Shown here one piece after another: positions 8,646 to 16,998 of a stretch of 64,000 bases of DNA (positions are counted from its first letter, which is position 1; each line of letters begins with the position of its first letter). The notes beneath the pieces were generated by a model. That model made no database searches. It was not told the DNA's origin and saw nothing but the letters and a program-made list of their open reading frames with translations. Source of the stretch: Ethanoligenens sp047722935 (GTDB taxonomy: Bacteria; Bacillota; Clostridia; Oscillospirales; Ethanoligenentaceae); NCBI GenBank assembly GCA_047722935.1, contig JBDNZS010000007.1:1-64000 (forward strand), in the 5' to 3' direction. Both the position numbers and the translations under genes were made by a program.

Positions 8646-9644
8646 TCATTTATTCCATGCCTGCGGTATAAAAATCCCCTGATAGACCTGTATTGCAAAA
8701 CGGTCGGTCATGCCCGCAATATAATCACAAACTGCCGTCTGGGCGCCATCCTCCGCACAGATACGACCGAATTCGGTGTGCAGTTCATCGGTATGGTGTA
8801 GAAAATGGTCATAAAGCCGTTTGAGAATGTATTCAGCTCTGCCCTCTTCACTTTTGGCTATGGGATTGGTATATACCTGTGCGAACATGAACCGACGCAA
8901 AGCCAAGAATGCCTGCTCTACCTTTGGCGACATGGCAATATGTCCCCCGGTGCTGTTCTCCACCGTGTCGGTGACCAATGTGTTGATACGCTGCGAATGC
9001 GACCGCCCCAGCACATACCGCGTCTCCCATGGAATTTCATCGTCTTTGAGTACTCCGCCCCGCAGTGCGTCGTCGATATCATGGTTGAGGTAGGCAATGC
9101 GGTCGGACAGCCGCACAATGCACCCTTCCGGCGTAGACGGCATGGAACCGGACGTGTGGTTTAGGATGCCATCGCGCACTTCCCAAGTCAGGTTCAGCCC
9201 TTTGCCGTCGTTCTCCAGTTTTTCCACCACCCGCAAACTTTGTGCATGGTGGGCAAACCCGCCGGGATGAACTTCGTCCAACGCCCGCTCTCCCGCGTGA
9301 CCGAACGGTGTATGTCCCAGATCATGACCCAGCGCAATCGCTTCGGTCAGATCCTCGTTGAGTTGCAGCGCGCGGGCAATGGTGCGGGCTATCTGTGCAA
9401 CCTCCAGTGTGTGGGTCATCCGCGTATGATAATGGTCGCCTACCGGCGCAAGAAAAACCTGCGTCTTATACTTTAAGCGGCGGAAGGCCTTGCAATGGAT
9501 AATGCGGTCCCTGTCACGTGCAAATACGGTACGCAACGGGCACGGTTCCTCGGCACGCGCCCGCCCGCGCGAACGTGCCGCAAGGGTCGCATACGGCGAC
9601 AGGACACGTTCCTCCAGTGCTTCCGTCTGTTCCCGGATGGTCAC
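8646..9644 (-). CDS. dgt: Deoxyguanosinetriphosphate triphosphohydrolase-like protein
   Basis: This HD-domain dNTP triphosphohydrolase removes triphosphate from dGTP or other dNTPs. The HD metal site is present: HTRMTHTLEVAQ gives the first histidine, and GHDLGHTPFGHAGE gives the HD pair. The 332-residue length fits the shorter Gram-positive class (Dgt-like type 2). The start is a GTG at 9644 with AGGAGG seven bases upstream. It precedes dnaG and rpoD on the same strand (74-bp gap), so a nucleotide-pool enzyme is linked to replication and transcription initiation genes. Substrate preference cannot be told from sequence. Confidence 0.92.
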   Translation of the reverse strand: MTIREQTEALEERVLSPYATLAARSRGRARAEEPCPLRTVFARDRDRIIHCKAFRRLKYKTQVFLAPVGDHYHTRMTHTLEVAQIARTIARALQLNEDLTEAIALGHDLGHTPFGHAGERALDEVHPGGFAHHAQSLRVVEKLENDGKGLNLTWEVRDGILNHTSGSMPSTPEGCIVRLSDRIAYLNHDIDDALRGGVLKDDEIPWETRYVLGRSHSQRINTLVTDTVENSTGGHIAMSPKVEQAFLALRRFMFAQVYTNPIAKSEEGRAEYILKRLYDHFLHHTDELHTEFGRICAEDGAQTAVCDYIAGMTDRFAIQVYQGIFIPQAWNK

Positions 9645-9734
9645 AAGACCGCCTCCTGTCTTCGGCAGATCGGCTTTCTACAATACCTATACACAATTGG
9701 CCGGCATATTCCTGCTTAACAGTAAAAAACGTGG

Positions 9735-10637
9735 TTATTTTATGAAAAGGACGCTTAAATACCGTTCACCGGTATCGGGTGCCAAGCAAAGCACCCGTTT
9801 ACCCGCGCCCAGTTCTTTGGCAAGGCGGCGCGCAGCATAAACAGCCGCACCAGTTGAAATGCCCACTAAGATACCAAATGTTTTGGTAAACCAAAGCGCA
9901 GTGGTCATCGCCGCCGCAGTTGGAACCGGAATAACGCGGTCTGCAAGAGCACGCTCGAAATTCTCGGGCAAAAAGCCGGCGCCGATTCCTTGGATGCCAT
10001 GGGGGCCAGCATGTTCCCCTTCGATTACCGCCGATTCAGACGGTTCCACCGCCGCACACAGAATCGAAGGAAGTGCTTCTTTCAGCACACGGGCTGCGCC
10101 GGTAAAGCTGCCGCCGGTGCCAATACCCGCAACGAACGCATCCAACCGGCCATCGGTGTCTCGCAAAATCTCCCGCCCGGTTGCTTCATTCGCGGCGGGG
10201 TTAGCAGGATTTTCAAACTGTTTGGGCATAAAGGCATTTGGAATAGTCTTTGCCAATTCTTCCGCTTTCTGCATCGCGCCGGTCATACGCTGTGCGCCCT
10301 CGGTCAGCACCAGTTCGCCGCCATATGCGGTGATGAGTTTGCGCCGTTCCAGCGTCATCGTATCCGGCATTACAATAATGACACGGTATCCACGCGACAC
10401 ACCGATCATAGCCAACGCAACACCCATATTCCCACTAGTCGGTTCAATAATGACGCCCCCGGGCCGAAGTTCGCCAGAAGCTTCCGCCTGCTCAATAATG
10501 GCAAGGGCCGCACGATCCTTGATGCTGCCGCCGGGATTGTAGCTTTCCAGTTTAACTAAAACCTCAGCTCCACTGTCCCGAAAGGAAAAAACCGGGGTGT
10601 TCCCTACCAACTCGTTTACAGATGTCACAATACCCAT
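9735..10637 (-). CDS. cysK: Cysteine synthase (O-acetylserine sulfhydrylase)
   Basis: This PLP enzyme makes cysteine from O-acetylserine and sulfide. The PLP lysine is K40 in NPGGSIKDRAA; the substrate loop TSGNMG (about 67-72) is the usual TSGNTG with one change; and the phosphate-binding GIGTGGSFTG is intact. At 300 residues it is full length. The ATG at 10637 is preceded by GGAGC. It stands alone on the minus strand, with the YigZ-family gene upstream separated by about 70 bp. A related cystathionine beta-synthase-type activity is possible but less likely. Confidence 0.93.
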   Translation of the reverse strand: MGIVTSVNELVGNTPVFSFRDSGAEVLVKLESYNPGGSIKDRAALAIIEQAEASGELRPGGVIIEPTSGNMGVALAMIGVSRGYRVIIVMPDTMTLERRKLITAYGGELVLTEGAQRMTGAMQKAEELAKTIPNAFMPKQFENPANPAANEATGREILRDTDGRLDAFVAGIGTGGSFTGAARVLKEALPSILCAAVEPSESAVIEGEHAGPHGIQGIGAGFLPENFERALADRVIPVPTAAAMTTALWFTKTFGILVGISTGAAVYAARRLAKELGAGKRVLCLAPDTGERYLSVLFIK

Positions 10638-10706
10638 GCCCGCACGCTCCTATCCATGCCCTTTGTCTATATTTTGCCGTCAAACAGCAGGCACTCTGTC
10701 AAATAT

Positions 10707-11327
10707 TTATACAAACGCTGATTCTTCTTCGTAAATTTCACCCTGCTCCCGCAAAACAACCCTTCCGCAGGAGCATTCTGTAACCGCTGTCCGAAATGCA
10801 TCCGCCTTATTTTGAGGAACCGAAAGCAAAACAGAAACCACTTCAGTATAAGTAATGTCGCGCACATGTCCCATACGACGAGCCAGCCGCTCCATGGCAG
10901 AAAGTTCTGTGTACGCACAAGAAAACGCATACAGAACGCAGGCACACAAAATGACCGGTTCTGCGGCGTCCGCCGCCAGAGAGGCCGCGTGCCCATATGC
11001 ACGAACCAGTCCCGGCGCTCCCAGCAGCACGCCGCCAAAATACCGCACCACCACAGCAGCCACACAGGTAAAGCCACGTTTGCGCAGAACGGAAAGCACT
11101 GGCTGCCCTGCCGTGCCGGACGGTTCCCCGTCATCCGAACAGCGCTCTGTGTCGGGCAGGACACACGCAAACACATGATGGCGGGCATCAGGGTGCGCGT
11201 GCCGCATTTCCGCCAGAAAATCCACTGCTGCCTTCTCATCATCCACTGGACGCAAGAGTGCGAGAAAGCGTGATTTCTTTTCGACATATTCAGCCTGCGC
11301 GCCTGCCCGTATCGTTGTGTAATCCAT
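10707..11327 (-). CDS. YigZ/IMPACT family protein
   Basis: This 206-residue protein has the UPF0029 (IMPACT N-terminal) domain: EKKSRFLA, then HHVFACVL, DDGEPSGTAGQP and VVVRYFGGVLLGAPGLVRAYG are the hallmark motifs. A ferredoxin-like C-terminal domain (DUF1949) follows, containing CAYTELSAMERL. The frame is open back to 11825, but the family start matches the ATG at 11327 (MDYTTIRAG), which has a G-rich ribosome-binding site. The bacterial family has a debated role in translation or proline-peptide metabolism, so no specific function is assigned. Confidence 0.92.
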   Translation of the reverse strand: MDYTTIRAGAQAEYVEKKSRFLALLRPVDDEKAAVDFLAEMRHAHPDARHHVFACVLPDTERCSDDGEPSGTAGQPVLSVLRKRGFTCVAAVVVRYFGGVLLGAPGLVRAYGHAASLAADAAEPVILCACVLYAFSCAYTELSAMERLARRMGHVRDITYTEVVSVLLSVPQNKADAFRTAVTECSCGRVVLREQGEIYEEESAFV

Positions 11328-11509
11328 GCTGCCCCCTGTTGCCCCCGCTGCGGTTTTCGTGTGGGAACCGTCGGTCTCTATCGGACAGGCGTTGGCGGAA
11401 ATCCCCAAAATAAAAAATGGACGCCGCCCGTCAGACGCCGCCCCTGTACGAATCCGCACGAAGACCCAAAAAGGCAACGCGCTGTACAAAAAATACATTG
11501 GAGAGTTGC

Positions 11510-11710
11510 TTATTCCATATTGTATCTTTTTTTGAAACGGTCGATGCGTCCGCCCGTATCTATCAACTTCTGCTTGCCCGTAAAGAACGGATGGCATTTC
11601 GAGCAAATATCGATGTGAAGGTCTTGTTTGGTAGACCGTGTTTCGATCTCGTTGCCGCACGCGCATTTGATGACAGTTGTTTCGTATTTCGGATGAATAC
11701 CTGGCTTCAT
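11510..11710 (-). CDS. rpmE: 50S ribosomal protein L31, zinc-binding form
   Basis: This 66-residue protein starts MKPGIHPKYETTVIKCACG. The cysteines C16, C18, C37 and C40 (IKCACG and DICSKCHPF) mark the zinc-containing C+ type. The end GGRIDRFKKRY is typical. The ATG at 11710 follows AGAGGTGA by five bases; an open frame back to 11737 is ignored. It has its own strong promoter. Zinc-containing L31 can be swapped for a zinc-free paralogue under zinc limitation in some bacteria; no such paralogue is in this window. Confidence 0.96.
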   Translation of the reverse strand: MKPGIHPKYETTVIKCACGNEIETRSTKQDLHIDICSKCHPFFTGKQKLIDTGGRIDRFKKRYNME

Positions 11711-11750
11711 CTTGGTCACCTCTTTCAAATAGGACAAAATAGCAGTATTC

Positions 11751-11779
11751 AGTATAGCATATCAAGCGGCAAATTGCAA
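11751..11779 (-). promoter_or_regulatory. SigA-type promoter of rpmE
   Basis: TTGCAA and TATACT are separated by 17 bp on the minus strand, about 40 bp before the rpmE start. Confidence 0.75.
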
Positions 11780-11845
11780 GCATTTTCATACGGAAAATAT
11801 TCAAATTGACAGACACTGCGCACAAAAAGACAACGCTTGTGCTTT

Positions 11846-13348
11846 TTACGCCTTTTCCAGCGTGAAGACGAACTCACAATACTGCCCTTCCATGCTCTTC
11901 ACGGTGATATCCTGCCCTTGAAGCAACAACATACTGCGCACAATATACAACCCCAGCCCCACGCCTTTGTGATCGGTGCTGCGGGACTTGTCCGTTTTAT
12001 AGAACCGCTCAAAAACATGTGGCAAGTCCTGTGCCGGGATACCCATGCCGGTGTTCCTCACACTCACAAAAACCCGCCGCCCTCTGGAGGCAGTGGTAAT
12101 AGAGACGGTTCCACCCTCATTGGAAAACTTCACGGCATTTTCCACCAGGTTGAACAGGATCTGGTGGGTGACATCCGGATCCGCCAATACCGTCAGCTGC
12201 ATGTCGGCCAGCGCGTCCATACCTTCCACCATCAAATGTTTTTCACCGACGGCGTATTCAAATCCGACCATTACCCGTTTAATTGTCTCCGCCACATTGA
12301 ATGTACTCTGTTGAATGTGTACTTCGCCCGCCTCGATCCGCGCAATGTTAAGCAGCGAATACACCAGTCTGGAAAGCCTTTTCACCTCATCTGAAACGAT
12401 TTCCAGATAATACCCTTGTTTTTCCTGTGGGATAGTTCCATCGAGAATGCCGTCGATAAAACCGGCAATACTGGTCATTGGCGTGCGCAGTTCGTGTGAA
12501 ACATTAGCGACAAAGCTGCGGCGCATCTCCTCAAGCGACACCAGTGAAGACGCCATATTGTTGAATGCCACGGCCAACTGCCCGATTTCATCCGGTTCAC
12601 CCACCGGCACACGAATGTTGAAATCCCCTTCGGCAAAGCTCCGCGCAGCACCGGCCATCTGCCGCAACGGCCGCACCAACCGCTGCGTCACGTAGTAAAT
12701 GGCGGCAAATGTGAACAGCAGCACAACAGCCACACAAAAGACGAAAACACGGAAGATATCGCGCATATACTTGAGCATGCTGTCCGCGCGGGAAGATACA
12801 AACACCGCACCGATGATCTGCCCGTTGTTATCCTTGATTGAAGTGCCGACCGTCAGGTAGGGGCGGTTGTAAAACCCGCCAAGCTCCCCGCTTTGCTCAT
12901 AAAAATCCGTATCGGACTTGGCAATGGTATTCATCACCGATGCAGGAATGCTCATATCGGAGGATGCGATGTTCAAACGGTCGGTTGTGCTAATCCGCCC
13001 AATCACCACGCTGCCATTGGTCTGCACCAGATAGATGTCCGCATCGATTGTCTGGGCAAACAACCCGATTAAATTGCTAAGCTGCCGGTTGCCGTCCGGG
13101 CCGAGTTCATTGTAACCCTGCGCAAATTGGGCAATCGTCCGGGCATTTTGGCTGAACAACTGATGCTTCTGGCCACTGGAATAGCGCACGGAAAACACTA
13201 TCAGAGCGATTGAGAGAATCATAAAGCTGAGCAGCATGACGATCGCGCAGGCAGCAAAATATTTAGCAAACAAACTTCGGCGGAGCTGCTCGCGCAGCAG
13301 ACGCAGGGTGCCGCGGGAAAACCGCTTGGTTTTAGTTTTTTGTTTCAA
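11846..13348 (-). CDS. Membrane sensor histidine kinase (HAMP-HisKA-HATPase)
   Basis: This two-component sensor has a first transmembrane helix (YFAACAIVMLLSFMILSIAL), an extracytoplasmic region of about 130 residues, a second helix (VFVFCVAVVLLFTFAAIYYV), a HAMP linker, the phospho-acceptor H in VANVSHELRTPMTS, and ATPase boxes (LVENAVKFSNEGG, VRNTGMGIP, GVGLGLYIVRSM). The frame is open to 13435, but the region before 13348 overlaps the response regulator. A TTG at 13348, overlapping the regulator stop by 17 bp, is the likely start. The ligand is unknown. The arrangement (regulator, then kinase) resembles PhoPR/WalRK-type pairs. Confidence 0.9.
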   Translation of the reverse strand: MKQKTKTKRFSRGTLRLLREQLRRSLFAKYFAACAIVMLLSFMILSIALIVFSVRYSSGQKHQLFSQNARTIAQFAQGYNELGPDGNRQLSNLIGLFAQTIDADIYLVQTNGSVVIGRISTTDRLNIASSDMSIPASVMNTIAKSDTDFYEQSGELGGFYNRPYLTVGTSIKDNNGQIIGAVFVSSRADSMLKYMRDIFRVFVFCVAVVLLFTFAAIYYVTQRLVRPLRQMAGAARSFAEGDFNIRVPVGEPDEIGQLAVAFNNMASSLVSLEEMRRSFVANVSHELRTPMTSIAGFIDGILDGTIPQEKQGYYLEIVSDEVKRLSRLVYSLLNIARIEAGEVHIQQSTFNVAETIKRVMVGFEYAVGEKHLMVEGMDALADMQLTVLADPDVTHQILFNLVENAVKFSNEGGTVSITTASRGRRVFVSVRNTGMGIPAQDLPHVFERFYKTDKSRSTDHKGVGLGLYIVRSMLLLQGQDITVKSMEGQYCEFVFTLEKA

Positions 13349-14021
13349 ATTTATAGCCCACACCCCATACGGTCTTAAGCGACCACTGCTCTGACTTGCC
13401 TTCCAATTTTTCCCGCAGGCGCTTGATGTGTACATCTACCGTGCGCGAATCGCCGTAATATTCAAACCCCCAGACTTCATCCAGCAATTGGTCACGCGTA
13501 TACACGCGGTTCGGGTTGCTGGCAAGGTGGTAAAGCAATTCCAGCTCTTTGGGCGGGGCATCTACCAATTGCCCTTCTACCCGCAACTCATAATTGGTAA
13601 GGTTGACGGTCAAATTATCATAACGCACTTCTTTGACCGCGTCATTTTCCGCTCCGGAATATCGGCGCAGCACCGCCTTGATGCGCGCCACCACCTCTTT
13701 TGCATCAAAAGGCTTCACGATATAATCATCCGCACCCAATTCCAGCCCAAGCACTTTGTCAAATGTTTCGCCTTTAGCCGTGATCATGATAACCGGTTTT
13801 TCAGATTTTTTGCGGATCTCCCGACAGACCTGCCAGCCGTCCATTCCGGGAAGCATGATATCAAGCAATACCAGATCCGGCTTGTGATCCTCAAATTTTT
13901 TAACTGCGTCCACCCCATCGTAAGTGGAGGCAACCGAATATCCCTCTTTTTCCAAATAAAGCCGGAGCAGCTCATTGATGTTCCGGTCATCGTCTACGAC
14001 CAGTATCTTTGTAGGTTCCAC
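13332..14021 (-). CDS. OmpR-family response regulator
   Basis: This 229-residue regulator has an N-terminal receiver domain with the acidic pocket (VVDDDRN), phospho-acceptor D54 in LLDIMLPGMDGW, the conserved T in MITAKG and K in YIVKPFDA. The C-terminal winged-helix DNA-binding domain contains VYTRDQLLDEVWG and RTVDVHIKRLREKL. It is the first gene of a pair with the histidine kinase downstream, overlapping by 17 bp. A perfect -10 box (TATAAT, 14116-14121) upstream on the minus strand lacks a clear -35. Targets are not evident from the window. Confidence 0.95.
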   Translation of the reverse strand: MEPTKILVVDDDRNINELLRLYLEKEGYSVASTYDGVDAVKKFEDHKPDLVLLDIMLPGMDGWQVCREIRKKSEKPVIMITAKGETFDKVLGLELGADDYIVKPFDAKEVVARIKAVLRRYSGAENDAVKEVRYDNLTVNLTNYELRVEGQLVDAPPKELELLYHLASNPNRVYTRDQLLDEVWGFEYYGDSRTVDVHIKRLREKLEGKSEQWSLKTVWGVGYKFETKN

Positions 14022-14450
14022 ATTCCATCCCTCATTTCAAACGTCAGGCTGTCTTGCAAGCACACCACACCCATGGCCGGAGCGTTCAGCACTGCCTGCG
14101 TCTTATCTACTTTTCATTATAACCAAGCCTATTCGCTGTTGTTGAATAAAATTTGAACAAGACGTGACGTCACTGCAAACAATATAGAAGCCAACGAGCG
14201 CGCGTCCTTGCATAGGCTTTCCTTTATCTTAATACAACTGCGCATAAAAAACAGCACTTTTCATAAAAATGCATTAAAATTTTGATTTATATCAAACGGG
14301 AATACAGACCAACCATTTTTTGTGCTATACTGTTCCATAAGCATCTGTCCTGCAAGCAAACGCGCGGATGTCGCACGCCCATTTGCCGCTGGCAGGTCTG
14401 TGCCGTGTTGCCTAAACGACGCGGAATCCTTTGATTGGCAGGTGAATTTT
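14022..14450. other. Intergenic region between two divergent transcription units
   Basis: This 429-bp gap separates the two-component operon (minus) from the cation-efflux gene (plus). It contains a TATAAT box for the minus strand (14116-14121) and a TATACT at about 14323-14330 on the plus strand with no good -35. An open frame running in from 14322 to the efflux gene has no ribosome-binding site and is not thought to be translated. No RNA or repeat is seen. Confidence 0.5.
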
Positions 14451-15626
14451 TTGTCTGATCATTCTCCCAAACCAAACCCAATCACCGAGCACGTCAGCAC
14501 CGCCGACCGTACCCGGTTTGGCATGATCGGCGGCGGGGTGGGCATCGGCGTAAACGCACTCATCTTCGTCGCAGAGATTATTATCGGTCTGCTCACCCAC
14601 AGTGTCGCCATCACAGCCGACGCGTTCCACAACTTGACCGATGTAGCGTCTTCTCTTATCACGGTCATCAGCTTTAAAGTCGCAAGCCGCCCCGCGGACC
14701 GGGAACACCCGTTCGGCCATGGGCGGATGGAATACATCGCTGAACTGCTGATTGCCATGATCATCATCCTCATCGGATTTGAATTTGTACAATCTTCGAT
14801 TGAAAAGGTTTTGCACCCTGCCGCAGTACATTTCAGTATCATCCCATTTGTGCTGGTTTTGCTGTTCATCCCGCTCAAGCTGCTTCTCAGCCTGTTTTAC
14901 CGCTACCTGAGCAAGCGCATCCGCTCTTCCGCGCTGCAAGCCACGGCGACAGACGCACTCAGCGACGTATTCGTGCTGGCTGTAGCCTCCGTTTCCCTCC
15001 TCTGCGCGCGTTTCACCACCTTGCCGGTAGACGGGTGGCTTGGACTGCTGGTTTCCGTTTTCATCCTGTATTCGGGTTTTTCCATTGGGAAAAAGGCGGT
15101 GAACCCGTTGCTTGGCGAAGCACCCAATCCGGTGGTCGTTCGGGAAATCGTAGAGGGCGTGCGGGCATATCCCTATATTACCGGTGTACATGATCTGGTC
15201 ATCCACAACTATGGCCCCGGCAAATTTATGGCCACTATCCACGCTGAAGTCCCGGCCGACGTACCCGTGATGGAACTGCACGAGAGCATTGACCGTGCGG
15301 AACATGAGCTTTCCCAAAAGCACGGCATCATCCTGGTCATCCACATGGACCCACTCAACAAAAACGACGAGACCGTCATCCGCGTGCAGAACGAACTGCT
15401 GGAAGCAATCAAGCCTCTTTCAGTGATTCGCTCCATCCACGATTTCCGCATTGTGGGCAAAGATAAACACTTGAATCTGGTATTCGATGCAGTGGTGGAT
15501 AACAGCGTCCCGGCGACCACCGGGGCGACCAATCAGCTCGTGCAGGAAATCAACAGTCTGCTCAAGCAGAAACACCCGAATTATCGCGCGGTCGTGCAAA
15601 TTGACAGGAACTATACCCCGCTTTGA
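14451..15626 (+). CDS. Cation diffusion facilitator (CDF) family transporter
   Basis: This is an integral membrane metal/proton antiporter for divalent cations (Zn, Fe, Co, Cd or Mn; specificity not determined). Six transmembrane segments span about residues 25-215. The metal site motifs are HSVAITADAFHNLTD in helix 2 and ATATDALSDVFV in helix 5. A cytoplasmic C-terminal domain (about 220-390) carries the histidine-containing TIHAEVPADVPV of the dimerisation domain, followed by a second ferredoxin-like extension. I place the start at a TTG at 14451, five bases behind AGGTGA; the longer frame from 14322 adds 43 residues without a ribosome-binding site. Confidence 0.9.
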   Translation: MSDHSPKPNPITEHVSTADRTRFGMIGGGVGIGVNALIFVAEIIIGLLTHSVAITADAFHNLTDVASSLITVISFKVASRPADREHPFGHGRMEYIAELLIAMIIILIGFEFVQSSIEKVLHPAAVHFSIIPFVLVLLFIPLKLLLSLFYRYLSKRIRSSALQATATDALSDVFVLAVASVSLLCARFTTLPVDGWLGLLVSVFILYSGFSIGKKAVNPLLGEAPNPVVVREIVEGVRAYPYITGVHDLVIHNYGPGKFMATIHAEVPADVPVMELHESIDRAEHELSQKHGIILVIHMDPLNKNDETVIRVQNELLEAIKPLSVIRSIHDFRIVGKDKHLNLVFDAVVDNSVPATTGATNQLVQEINSLLKQKHPNYRAVVQIDRNYTPL

Positions 15627-15681
15627 CCCAATGGTTTGGATATCTCGCGGGCCTACGTCCGCCGCAAAGGAAGAAGCATTT

Positions 15682-16551
15682 ATGGATTTTGTTTTATTAA
15701 CCGATTCGACCTGCGACCTTTCTCCCCAGATGGCGGAGGAACTTGCAGTTTCCGTTATACCGTTGATTTATTCCATCGACGGAAAAGAATACTACCACTA
15801 TGTGGACAATCGGGAACTGAATATACATACGTACTATGATCAACTCCGGGCCGGCGCGTATCCACAGACCGCACAAATCAGCCCGCTGGAATTCCGGGAG
15901 GCATTTGAGCCGCACCTGCGCGCAGGAAAAGACGTACTGTATATCGCATTTTCCAGCGGCATCAGCGGCACATACAACACCGCAGCCATGGTTGCCAAAG
16001 AGCTGCAAACAGAATACCCCGACCGCCGTATGATCGTCTATGACTCCCTCTGTGCTTCCGGCGGCGAGGGGCTGCTCGTCTACCACGCGGCCAAATTGGC
16101 ACAGACCGGGCAGCCGCTCGACACCGTGCTGGCGTGGCTGGATGAAAACCGGACAAAACTCGTGCACTGGTTTACGGTAGACGATCTGAACCATTTGCAT
16201 CGGGGCGGACGCATCACAGGCGCAGCAGCACTGGTGGGCGGGATGCTTGGCATCAAGCCCGTACTGCATGTGGATGATGAAGGCCGGCTGATACCGATGG
16301 AAAAAGTACGCGGGCGGCGCAAAGCTCTGGACCGATTGGTGGATCATATGATTGAAACAGCCGTTGACCCCGTGAACCAAACCGTTTTTATCAACCATGC
16401 CGACTGTATAGACGATGCCCGTTATGTGGAAAAACAGGTGCGCGCCCGGGTAGGCGCAACAGACATCCACCTATTTTATATCGGCCCGCTCATTGGCGCC
16501 CACTCCGGCCCAGGCACCCTCGCGCTGTTCTTCCTTGGCAGCAAGCGATAA
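15682..16551 (+). CDS. DegV family protein (fatty-acid-binding)
   Basis: This 289-residue DegV-fold protein starts MDFVLLTDSTCDLSPQMAEE. Family members bind fatty acids and act as FakB-type subunits that present them to the kinase FakA for phosphorylation. Seen here: the TDSTCDL loop, SSGISGTYNTA, the DSLCASGGEGLLVY segment and the end PGTLALFFLG. The ATG at 15682 follows an AAGGAAG; upstream open frame overlapping the CDF gene is ignored. No kinase gene is nearby, so its partner would be elsewhere. It lies 55 bp after the CDF gene and may be co-transcribed with it. Confidence 0.92.
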   Translation: MDFVLLTDSTCDLSPQMAEELAVSVIPLIYSIDGKEYYHYVDNRELNIHTYYDQLRAGAYPQTAQISPLEFREAFEPHLRAGKDVLYIAFSSGISGTYNTAAMVAKELQTEYPDRRMIVYDSLCASGGEGLLVYHAAKLAQTGQPLDTVLAWLDENRTKLVHWFTVDDLNHLHRGGRITGAAALVGGMLGIKPVLHVDDEGRLIPMEKVRGRRKALDRLVDHMIETAVDPVNQTVFINHADCIDDARYVEKQVRARVGATDIHLFYIGPLIGAHSGPGTLALFFLGSKR

Positions 16552-16998
16552 AAACGATATGCATCCTGCCGGTGCGGTTTTGTGCAATTTATTAGAGGTA
16601 CTTTACAAACACCCTGTTTAAATGCTATCATAATACAAGGTGTGCAGGTAAAAAATGCATCTTACTTGCCTGCGGGCATTTTGAAACATCAAGCAGCAGA
16701 ATAAGACATGGGCAAAGCGGCTGTCACCACAGAAGCGCCCGTCTGTTCTGTTTGTCTTAGCATGGAATCTTTTAGTTAAGCCGTGGTGTGCAGCGTTGCA
16801 ATCACGTAAAATGGCTATACTATAGACAAGACGCCGTATGGGAATACGCGGCTTGAGGCGGAATGCCAGCTTGTTTTGATTTTTCTCTGTCCGCACATCG
16901 TACACGGTCATACGCAGACACAAGCACATTTGTGTGCAAGATTGAAGGAGGTCACAAACTGCCTGTTGCATTATTTGCAATCCGGCAGTTTAACATGT
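16552..16998. other. Leader region of the DEAD-box helicase gene
   Basis: No protein gene is supported in this 447-bp gap. A promoter at 16796-16823 would give a leader of about 165 nt. In it I see a short hairpin (CGTAT/ATACG near 16836-16850), a second (GCACA/TGTGC near 16923-16937) and an AAGGAGG at 16945-16951 that lies 47 bp before the preferred start. Long structured leaders are common in front of RNA helicase genes. Confidence 0.45.
16796..16823 (+). promoter_or_regulatory. Possible promoter of the DEAD-box helicase gene
   Basis: TTGCAA and TACTAT are separated by 16 bp. Both boxes are imperfect. Confidence 0.5.

Noticed and set aside
11328..11509. Direct repeat of GGGCGGCGTC (minus strand) as terminator for rpmE
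   Set aside because: The two copies are in the same orientation, so they do not make a hairpin; only a 4-bp stem is left before the T-run.
14322..14450. Long N-terminal extension of the cation-efflux protein
   Set aside because: No ribosome-binding site for the upstream ATG; the TTG at 14451 has AGGTGA five bases upstream.
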